Source: Lautropia sp. SCN 70-15 (GTDB lineage Bacteria > Pseudomonadota > Gammaproteobacteria > Burkholderiales > Burkholderiaceae_E). From it: a DNA stretch of 11,112 bases. The position numbers were made by a program, and so were the translations under genes. The notes beneath the pieces are model-generated. The model saw only the letters and a list, made by a program, of their open reading frames with translations. It was not told the origin of the DNA and made no database searches. Where the stretch lies: contig MEEC01000071.1 in NCBI GenBank assembly GCA_001724315.1, positions 1 through 11,112 of the forward strand, given 5' to 3'. Positions 6,060 through 11,112 of the stretch are shown here, in pieces (within the stretch, counting starts at the first letter, position 1; each line of letters opens with the position of its first letter).

Positions 6060-7112
6060 TCAGGCGACCAGCCTCCAGTCGAGCGGCTCGCCACCGGCCA
6101 GCGGCACGATGTCGTCGTCGCCGAAGGGCAGCGACTCCGGGATGGTCCAGCGCTCGCGCCGCAGCGTGATGCGGCCGGCGTTGCGCGGCAGCCGGTAGAA
6201 GTCGGGCCCGTTGAAGCTGGCGAAGGCTTCCAGCCGGTCCAGCGCGCCGGCCCGCTCGAAGGCGGTGGCGTAGAGCTCCATCGCGTGCGGCGCGGTGTAG
6301 CAGCCCGCGCAGGCGGCGGCGTGGGCCTTGAGCCGGGCCGGGTGCGGCGCGCTGTCGGTGCCCAGGAAGAAGCGCGGATTGCCGCCGGTGGCCGCGGCCA
6401 CCAGCGCCTGGCGGTGGATCTCGCGCTTGAGCACCGGCAGGCAGTACCAGTGCGGCCGCAGCCCGCCGCTGAAGATCGCGTTGCGGTTGTAGAGCAGGTG
6501 GTGGGCGGTGATCGTGGCGCCGATCCCCTCGCCGGCCTGCTCCACGTATTGCGCGGCCTCGCGGGTGGTGATGTGCTCGAAGACGATGCGCAGCGCCGGA
6601 AAGTCGCGGCGCAGCGGCTCGAGCACCCGGTCGATGAACACCGCCTCGCGGTCGAAGACGTCGATGTCGGAATCGGTGACCTCGCCGTGCACCAGCAGCG
6701 GCATGCCGGCCCGCTGCATCGCCTCGAGGGCGGCGCGCGGCTTCGCGATGTCGGTGACCCCGGCGTCGGAGTTGGTGGTGGCGCCGGCCGGGTAGAGCTT
6801 GACCGCCCGCACCACCCCGCCTTCGGCCGCCCGCAGGATTTCGTCGGCCGGCGTGACGTCGGTCAGGTAGAGCGTCATCAACGGCTCGAAGTCGCTGCCG
6901 GCCGGCAGGGCGGCCACGATCCGCTCGCGGTAGGCCAGCGCCTGCGCGACCGTGGTGACCGGCGGCTTCAGGTTGGGCATGACGATCGCGCGGGCGAACT
7001 GCGCCGCGCTCGCGCCGGCGACCGCCTGCAACGCCTCGCCGTCGCGCAGGTGAAGGTGCCAGTCGTCGGGGCGGGTCAGCGAGAGCGTCGCCGGCGCTTG
7101 CTTGTCGTTCAA
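6060..7112 (-). CDS. pyrC: Dihydroorotase PyrC (homodimeric, E. coli type), TTG start
   Basis: PyrC is the zinc amidohydrolase that cyclises N-carbamoyl-L-aspartate to L-dihydroorotate, the third step of pyrimidine synthesis. The product has 350 residues (E. coli PyrC has 348). Visible metal and active-site motifs are HLHLRDG (His19, His21), MPNLKPP (45-51), the probable carbamylated Lys105 in VKLYPAGATTNSDAGV, His142 in LVHGEV, His180 in FEHITTREA, and GTDSAPHP with the catalytic Asp. No ATG or GTG is placed to start before the conserved RPDDWHLHLRDG. A TTG at 7112 preceded by GGAG with a six-base spacer gives MNDKQAP and the expected length, so I take it as the start. It begins 38 bases after the glycerate-kinase stop. 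Confidence 0.95.
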   Translation of the reverse strand: MNDKQAPATLSLTRPDDWHLHLRDGEALQAVAGASAAQFARAIVMPNLKPPVTTVAQALAYRERIVAALPAGSDFEPLMTLYLTDVTPADEILRAAEGGVVRAVKLYPAGATTNSDAGVTDIAKPRAALEAMQRAGMPLLVHGEVTDSDIDVFDREAVFIDRVLEPLRRDFPALRIVFEHITTREAAQYVEQAGEGIGATITAHHLLYNRNAIFSGGLRPHWYCLPVLKREIHRQALVAAATGGNPRFFLGTDSAPHPARLKAHAAACAGCYTAPHAMELYATAFERAGALDRLEAFASFNGPDFYRLPRNAGRITLRRERWTIPESLPFGDDDIVPLAGGEPLDWRLVA

Positions 7113-7150
7113 TCGGGACTCCGTGCGTGGTTCGGGACGACGACCGCGCC

Positions 7151-8440
7151 TCAGCGAGGCAGCAGCAGGATCGCCCGATAGTCGTTGACGTTGGTTCGGG
7201 TCGGCCCGGTGACCACCAGGTCGCCCAGCGTGGAGAAGAATCGCCAGGCGTCGTTGTCGTCGAGCAGCCTGCGCGCGTCGAGCCCGGCGGCGCGCCCGCG
7301 CGCGATCGAATCCGGGGCCAGCACCGCGCCGGCATTGTCCTCCACGCCGTCGATGCCGTCGGTGTCGGCCGCGATCGCCCAGGCGCCGGCCAGGCCGTCG
7401 AGCTCGCGGCCCAGCGCGAGCAGGAACTCGGCGCAGCGCCCGCCGCGCCCCTGGCCGCGCACGGTGACCGTGCACTCGCCGCCCGAGACCAGCGCCACCG
7501 GCCGCGCGAAGGGCGCCTCGCGCGAGGCGATCTCGCGCGCCAGTGCCGCCATCACCTGGGCCACGTCGCGAGCCTCGCCGGTGACCGTGTCGCCCAGGAT
7601 CGCGGCGCGCACGCCGGCGCGCTCGAAGACCGCGGCCCCGGCTTCGAGGCTTCGATGGGCGGTGGCGACCAGCTCGCTGCGCACCCGCGCGAACAGCGGA
7701 TCGCCGGGCTTCGGGGTCTCGCCGATCTCGCCGCGAGCGCCGGCCTGCAGGCGCCGCGCGATCGAGGCCGGCGGTTCGACGTCCCAGCGCGCCAGCACGT
7801 CGAGCGCGTCGGCGTAGGTGCTCGGATCGGGCGCGCAGGGGCCGCTCGCGATCGCCGACAGGTCGTCGCCGGCCACGTCGGAGATGACCAGCGCCAGCAC
7901 CCGCGCGCGGGTGGCCTGCGCCAGCCGGCCGCCCTGGATGCGCGACAGGTGCTTGCGCACCACGTTCATCTCCTGGATCGGCGCGCCGCTGGCGAGCAGC
8001 GCGCGGGTGACCGCCTTCAGGTCGGCCATCGGCACGCCGTCGGCAGGCAGGCTCAGCAGGCTGGAGCCACCGCCCGAGACCAGGACCAGCAGCAGGTCGT
8101 CCGGCCCCAGCGCGGCGGCGCGCGAAAGGATGTCGGCGGCAGCGCGCTCGCCGGCCTCGTCGGGCACCGGATGCCCGGCCTCGACGACCTGGATGCGGTC
8201 GCAGGGCAGGCCGTGCGCGTAGCGGGTGATGACCAGCCCCTCGAGCAGCGCCCCGGCAGGCCAGGCCTGCTCGACCGCGCGGGCCATGCTGGCGGCGGCC
8301 TTGCCCGCCCCCACCACCAGCGTGCGGCGGAAGCGCCCGATCTCTTCGGGCGCGGGCAGGAAGCCGGAGAGCGTCTTCAGCGGGTCGGCGGCATCGACCG
8401 CCGCCCGGAAGCTTTCGAGAAGCAGTTCGCGGGGATTCAT
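7151..8440 (-). CDS. Glycerate 2-kinase, MOFRL/DUF4147 family (TtuD/GckA-like)
   Basis: Members phosphorylate D-glycerate with ATP to 2-phosphoglycerate, linking glyoxylate, serine and tartrate breakdown to glycolysis; some are annotated as hydroxypyruvate reductase TtuD. The product has 429 residues, the usual length. The N-terminal domain shows VVGAGKAAASMA (42-53), VVEAGHPVPDEAG (85-97), VSGGGSSLLSLPADG (121-135), NVVRKHLSRIQGGRLA (159-174) and SDVAGDDLSAIASGP (187-201). The C-terminal MOFRL domain shows ALVSGGECTVTVRGQGRGGR near 330-350 and AADTDGIDGVEDNAGA. The ATG at 8440 has only a weak Shine-Dalgarno-like GCGGG next to it. It lies 84 bases after tctC; that gap holds GC-rich inverted repeats but no T-run. 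Context with ttuC suggests it consumes glycerate formed from tartrate. Family certain; kinase rather than reductase activity is from family knowledge. Confidence 0.9.
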   Translation of the reverse strand: MNPRELLLESFRAAVDAADPLKTLSGFLPAPEEIGRFRRTLVVGAGKAAASMARAVEQAWPAGALLEGLVITRYAHGLPCDRIQVVEAGHPVPDEAGERAAADILSRAAALGPDDLLLVLVSGGGSSLLSLPADGVPMADLKAVTRALLASGAPIQEMNVVRKHLSRIQGGRLAQATRARVLALVISDVAGDDLSAIASGPCAPDPSTYADALDVLARWDVEPPASIARRLQAGARGEIGETPKPGDPLFARVRSELVATAHRSLEAGAAVFERAGVRAAILGDTVTGEARDVAQVMAALAREIASREAPFARPVALVSGGECTVTVRGQGRGGRCAEFLLALGRELDGLAGAWAIAADTDGIDGVEDNAGAVLAPDSIARGRAAGLDARRLLDDNDAWRFFSTLGDLVVTGPTRTNVNDYRAILLLPR

Positions 8441-8524
8441 CCCGCGAACTTTACCGCAGCGGGCGCGGCGCCCCGCCGGTCGGCGCGCCGTGCGAGCCGC
8501 CCGGGGAAGGCCGCGAATCCGCGC

Positions 8525-9505
8525 TCAGTCGGCGTAGACGCCGGCCTTCTGGATCACCGGACGCCACCGGTCGATCTCGGCGGCCAGGTGCTTCTTCAGG
8601 GCCTCGGGCGTGGCCCGGTCCTTCGACACGGTGGTCGCGCCCAGGTCGGCGAAGCGCTTGTTGAGGTTCTCGTCCTCGAGCGCCTTCTGCAGCGCGGCGA
8701 CCAGCTTGTCGATGACCGGCTTGGGCGTGCCCTTGGGCGCGTACATGCCGTGCCAGATCGAGATGTCGAAGTCCTTGTGGCCCTGCTCGATCATCGTGGG
8801 CAGGTCGGGCAGCGACGGGATCCGCTTGGGCGAGGTGATCGCCACCGCCTTGACCTTGCCGGCCTTGATCTGCGGCGTGGTGTTGGTGGTCTGGTCGCAC
8901 AGCAGGTCGACCTGGCCGCCCATCAGGTCGGCCATCGCCGGCGCCGTGCCCTTGTACGGCACGGTGACCAGCTCCTGGCCGATGGCCGACTGGAACATCA
9001 GGCCGCACAGGTGCGAAGCGGCGCCGATGCCGGCGTTGGCCAGCGTGACCTTCGAGGCATTGGCCTTCAGGTAAGGAACGAGCTCGGTCATGTTCTTCGC
9101 CGGCAGGTCGTTCTTGACCATGATGGTCATCGGCACTTCGTTGATCATGCCGATGAACTCGAAGTCCTCGAGCGGGTTGTACTGCAGCTTGCGGTACAGC
9201 GAAGGCGCGGTGGCCATCCCGATGTGGAAGACCAGCAGCGAGTAGCCGTCGGCCTTGGCGCGCGCCACCTTGCCCACGCCGATCGTGCCGCCGGCGCCGG
9301 CGGTGTTTTCGACGACGATGCTGGCGCCGGGCAGGTGCTTGGCCATCGCGTCGGCCACGGTGCGCGCCACGGTGTCGGTCGGGCCGCCGGCCGCGAAGGG
9401 CACGGTGATCGCGATCGGGCGGGTCGGATAGTCCTGGGCCGAAGCGACCCCGGCGGCGAAGGACAGCGCCAGGCCGGCAGCGCCGGCAATCAGACGTACG
9501 AACAT
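8525..9505 (-). CDS. TctC/Bug-family periplasmic tripartite tricarboxylate receptor
   Basis: This is an extracytoplasmic solute-binding protein of the Bug/TctC family, which binds carboxylates in the periplasm. The product has 326 residues, the family norm. A clear Sec signal peptide (MFVRLIAGAAGLALSFAAGVASA) predicts cleavage after residue 23 (ASA before QDYPTRP). The mature start YPTRPIAITVPFAAGGPTDTVAR and the ENTAGAGGTIG loop are family hallmarks. The C-terminal part has WHGMYAPKGTPKPV and a final WRPVIQKAGVYAD-type ending. The start ATG is preceded by GGGAG with a seven-base spacer. No TctA or TctB membrane partners are nearby, so it is an orphan receptor, as is frequent in Burkholderiales. 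It sits between ttuC and glycerate kinase, so tartrate or a related hydroxyacid is a plausible ligand, but this is inference. Confidence 0.94.
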   Translation of the reverse strand: MFVRLIAGAAGLALSFAAGVASAQDYPTRPIAITVPFAAGGPTDTVARTVADAMAKHLPGASIVVENTAGAGGTIGVGKVARAKADGYSLLVFHIGMATAPSLYRKLQYNPLEDFEFIGMINEVPMTIMVKNDLPAKNMTELVPYLKANASKVTLANAGIGAASHLCGLMFQSAIGQELVTVPYKGTAPAMADLMGGQVDLLCDQTTNTTPQIKAGKVKAVAITSPKRIPSLPDLPTMIEQGHKDFDISIWHGMYAPKGTPKPVIDKLVAALQKALEDENLNKRFADLGATTVSKDRATPEALKKHLAAEIDRWRPVIQKAGVYAD

Positions 9506-9525
9506 CGGAATGCTCCCTGGGAATG

Positions 9526-9560
9526 AAAAAGCGGCCCGAATCTAACCGATTCGGGCCGCT
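9526..9560 (-). terminator. Intrinsic terminator between ttuC and tctC
   Basis: On the minus strand a perfect 13-bp stem (AGCGGCCCGAATC at 9560-9548 pairing with GATTCGGGCCGCT at 9542-9530, loop GGTTA) is followed directly by a short T-run (complement of A9526-9530). This is a textbook rho-independent terminator after ttuC. The T-run ends only about eight bases before the GGGAG of tctC, leaving no space for a separate promoter between hairpin and ribosome-binding site. tctC is therefore expected to be expressed by read-through or from a start upstream of the hairpin. Confidence 0.88.
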
Positions 9561-9563
9561 CGC

Positions 9564-9583
9564 GGCGGCTGAACCGCGCCGCC
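9564..9583 (-). promoter_or_regulatory. Upstream hairpin that can compete with the ttuC-tctC terminator
   Basis: Minus-strand GGCGGC (9583-9578) and GCCGCC (9569-9564) form a 6-bp stem with an eight-base loop just before the terminator. Its 3' arm can instead pair with the base of the terminator's 5' arm (GCCGC at 9569-9565 with GCGGC at 9559-9555, five-base loop). The layout resembles an attenuator. The alternative stem has only 5 bp and is much weaker than the 13-bp terminator, and such GC-rich complementarity can arise by chance. Confidence 0.3.
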
Positions 9584-9602
9584 AGCCTGACTTTTGGCAC
9601 TT

Positions 9603-10673
9603 TCAGCCCGAAACCAGCGCCTCGGCGACCGCGCGGCCGACATCGGCGGTGCTGGCCTTGCCGCCCATGTCGGGGGTGCGCGGCCCGTGCTCGGTGACCT
9701 GCTCGATCGCCGCCAGGATCGCGTCGTGCGCGTCCTTGTGGCCCAGGTGCTCGAGCATCATGGCGCCGCACCAGATCTGCCCGATCGGGTTGGCGACGCC
9801 CTTGCCGGCGATGTCCGGCGCCGAGCCGTGGACCGGTTCGAACAGCGAGGGAAAGTTGCGCTCGGGATTGATGTTGGCCGACGGCGCGATGCCGATCGTG
9901 CCGGTGCAGGCCGGGCCCAGGTCCGACAGGATGTCGCCGAACAGGTTGCTGGCCACCACCACGTCGAACCAGTGCGGGTTGCGCACGAAGTGCGCGGTCA
10001 GGATGTCGATGTGGAACTTGTCGACCTTCAGGTCCGGGTACTGCTTCTGCATCTCGGCGACCCGCTCGTCCCAGTAGGGCATCGAGATGAAGATCCCGTT
10101 CGACTTGGTGGCCGAGGTCAGGTGCTTCTTCGGGCGCTTCTTCGCCAGCTCGAACGCATAGCGCAGCACGCGGTCGACGCCGGTGCGGGTGAAGATCGAC
10201 TCCTGGATCACCACCTCGCGGTCGGTGCCCGGGAACATCTTGCCGCCCACCGACGAGTACTCGCCCTCGGTGTTCTCGCGCACCACGTAGAAGTCGATGT
10301 CGCCGGGCTTGCGGCCGGCCAGCGGGCTGGGCACGCCCGGCATCAGCCGGACCGGGCGCAGGTTGATGTACTGGTCGAACTCGCGGCGGAACAGCAGCAG
10401 CGAACCCCACAGCGAGATGTGGTCGGGCACCGTGGCCGGCCAGCCGACCGCGCCGTAGAAGATCGCGTCGTGCCCGCCGATCTGGTCCTTCCAGTTGGCC
10501 GGCATCATCTCGCCGTGCTTCGCGTACCAGTCGCAGCTGGCGAAGTCGAAGTGGTCGTAGCGCAGGCCGATGCCGAACTTGCGGGCGGCCTCGTCGAGCA
10601 CGCGCAGCCCCTCGGGCACGACCTCCTTGCCGATGCCGTCGCCGGGAATCACCGCGATCCGGTGTGTCGTCAT
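9603..10673 (-). CDS. ttuC: Tartrate dehydrogenase/decarboxylase, TtuC-like (isopropylmalate dehydrogenase family)
   Basis: TtuC is an NAD- and Mn/Mg-dependent beta-decarboxylating dehydrogenase. Family enzymes oxidise L-tartrate to oxaloglycolate, convert meso-tartrate to D-glycerate and CO2, and oxidatively decarboxylate D-malate. The product has 356 residues, the family size. Visible features are AVIPGDGIGKEVVPEG (7-22), substrate-arginine region INLRPVRLMPGV (103-114), VRENTEGEYSSVGG (131-144), catalytic Lys190 in TSATKSNG, metal-binding aspartates in NLFGDILSDLGP (243-254), and NAD-binding EPVHGSAPDIAGKGVANP (279-296). The VRENTEGEYSS and WYAKHGEMMP segments favour tartrate/D-malate dehydrogenase over LeuB. 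The ATG at 10673 has a strong AGGAGG with a seven-base spacer. It is the first gene of the minus-strand cluster and is followed by a terminator hairpin. D-malate dehydrogenase (DmlA) is the main alternative. Confidence 0.9.
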   Translation of the reverse strand: MTTHRIAVIPGDGIGKEVVPEGLRVLDEAARKFGIGLRYDHFDFASCDWYAKHGEMMPANWKDQIGGHDAIFYGAVGWPATVPDHISLWGSLLLFRREFDQYINLRPVRLMPGVPSPLAGRKPGDIDFYVVRENTEGEYSSVGGKMFPGTDREVVIQESIFTRTGVDRVLRYAFELAKKRPKKHLTSATKSNGIFISMPYWDERVAEMQKQYPDLKVDKFHIDILTAHFVRNPHWFDVVVASNLFGDILSDLGPACTGTIGIAPSANINPERNFPSLFEPVHGSAPDIAGKGVANPIGQIWCGAMMLEHLGHKDAHDAILAAIEQVTEHGPRTPDMGGKASTADVGRAVAEALVSG

Positions 10674-10680
10674 TGTCCGC

Positions 10681-10740
10681 CCTCCTCTGGCGATCCTGTG
10701 AACTCTGTTAGCGAGTGTAAAGCCTCGCCGAGGGGGTCAA
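10681..10740 (-). promoter_or_regulatory. ttuC leader: strong Shine-Dalgarno and tentative promoter with dyad
   Basis: AGGAGG at 10686-10681 is the ttuC ribosome-binding site. Upstream on the minus strand, TTGACC (10740-10735) and TACACT (10719-10714) resemble -35 and -10 boxes, but the 15-base spacer is short, as in some activator-dependent promoters. The spacer contains the perfect dyad CCTCG-G-CGAGG (10733-10723), a possible operator. Just downstream ACTC-N7-GAGT forms a weaker dyad. The interval to the divergent lipoprotein is only 98 bases, so both promoters must fit here. No regulator gene is in view. Confidence 0.35.
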
Positions 10741-10771
10741 CGGCGGACCGGCCGCAACCGTTCTGGAAAGC

Positions 10772-11112
10772 ATGAATGCGAATCGAACCACCGGCCCCCG
10801 CCCCGGATCCAACGGCTCCCGCCTGGTCGGCGCCCTGGCCTTGGGCGGCACCCTGCTGCTGGCGGGCTGCGTGGTCCCGGCGTCCACCGTCTACTACGAC
10901 CAGGGCTACACGGTCGGGCCCGCGCCGGTCTACGCGGAGCCCTACCCGCCGGCGCCGGTCTGGGTCGACCCTTACTACGTCCCGTCCTACCCGCCAACGG
11001 TGGTCGCGCCGCCGCGCTACATTCCGCCCCCGGTGATCGTCAGCCCGCCGCCGGTTTACATCGAGCGGCCCCCGGTCTACCGGCCGGCCCCCGGCTACCG
11101 CCCGCCCCCGGG
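10772..11112 (+). CDS. Pro/Tyr-rich lipoprotein, N-terminal part (runs off window)
   Basis: An open frame starts at ATG 10772 and has no stop before the window end, giving 113 residues so far. It encodes a type II signal peptide: basic N-region (NANRTTGPRPGSNGSR), hydrophobic core (LVGALALGGTLLLAG) and a lipobox LLAG-Cys, with the lipidated Cys at residue 33. The mature part is low complexity, dominated by Pro, Tyr and Val (PPPVYIERPPVYRPAPGYRPPP-like units), with no recognisable enzymatic domain in view. A GGAAAG lies just before the start. The ATG at 10776 belongs to a different frame that lacks these features. Residues +2 and +3 after the Cys are Val-Val, so no Asp inner-membrane retention signal is seen and outer-membrane sorting is likely. 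It is divergent from ttuC. Function is not known to me. Confidence 0.82.
   Translation, partial: MNANRTTGPRPGSNGSRLVGALALGGTLLLAGCVVPASTVYYDQGYTVGPAPVYAEPYPPAPVWVDPYYVPSYPPTVVAPPRYIPPPVIVSPPPVYIERPPVYRPAPGYRPPP

Noticed and set aside
5270..6094. A 274-codon minus-strand frame with an ATG start over the DUF3025 gene
   Set aside because: Although it has an ATG, its translation is almost all Arg, Ala and Gly. The neighbouring frame carries the conserved DUF3025 segments and overlaps denD properly.
6060..7475. A long upstream start giving a 471-residue PyrC
   Set aside because: The extra 121 residues are Arg-rich non-protein-like sequence that overlaps the glycerate-kinase gene. The TTG at 7112 gives the family length and has a Shine-Dalgarno.
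8441..8524. GC-rich inverted repeats (GGCGCG / CGCGCC) between tctC and glycerate kinase as a terminator
   Set aside because: There is no T-run on either strand after the stems, and the repeats are what high GC content gives by chance. Left as unassigned spacer.
7127..9526. A 799-codon plus-strand open frame opposite glycerate kinase and tctC
   Set aside because: It lies antisense to two recognisable genes and has no known domain and a biased Arg/Asp/Gly/His composition. Long antisense frames are common at this GC content.
1..11112. CRISPR arrays, tRNA or rRNA genes, insertion sequences, integrase or attachment sites
   Set aside because: No spaced direct repeats, no tRNA cloverleaf motifs, no transposase or integrase reading frame, and no flanking target duplications were found by eye.

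Overview
This is a GC-rich (roughly 70%) chromosomal window that reads as a betaproteobacterium, most likely of the order Burkholderiales. The evidence is the start of a division and cell-wall (dcw) cluster in the order mraZ-rsmH-ftsL-ftsI, a class A RNase P RNA gene directly upstream of mraZ, a Bug/TctC-type periplasmic receptor (a family greatly expanded in this order), and strongly G/C-ending codon use. The assignment comes from gene content, not from a database search.

Almost everything lies on the minus strand, so transcription runs from high to low coordinates. In that direction the layout is as follows. ttuC-like tartrate dehydrogenase (10673-9603) is followed by a strong intrinsic-terminator hairpin (9560-9526). 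Next come a TctC/Bug receptor (9505-8525), a MOFRL-type glycerate 2-kinase (8440-7151), the pyrimidine gene pyrC with a TTG start (7112-6060), a DUF3025 protein with a GTG start (6033-5224), and a denD-like D-erythronate dehydrogenase whose ATG overlaps the DUF3025 stop (5227-4229). The RNase P RNA gene rnpB (about 4218-3798) follows. A 239-bp regulatory interval (3797-3559) then holds a dyad, a promoter and a tandem array of probable MraZ boxes, and it leads into mraZ, rsmH, ftsL and ftsI (cut by the window edge). The only plus-strand gene is a Pro/Tyr-rich lipoprotein starting at 10772 and running off the right end, divergent from ttuC.

Functionally there are two blocks. The dcw block controls septal peptidoglycan synthesis (FtsI, FtsL), 16S rRNA methylation (RsmH) and its own transcription (MraZ). 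The metabolic block looks like a sugar-acid catabolic set: TtuC can convert tartrate-type acids to D-glycerate, the MOFRL kinase can phosphorylate glycerate to 2-phosphoglycerate, TctC would bind the incoming acid, and DenD oxidises a C4 sugar acid. The housekeeping genes pyrC and DUF3025 sit inside this set, so catabolic and housekeeping genes are interleaved. I do not see a clearly novel multi-gene system. The most interesting points are regulatory: the MraZ-box array on the mraZ promoter, the terminator placed just before the tctC ribosome-binding site, the rnpB -10 box fused to the denD stop codon, and the interleaved catabolic layout.
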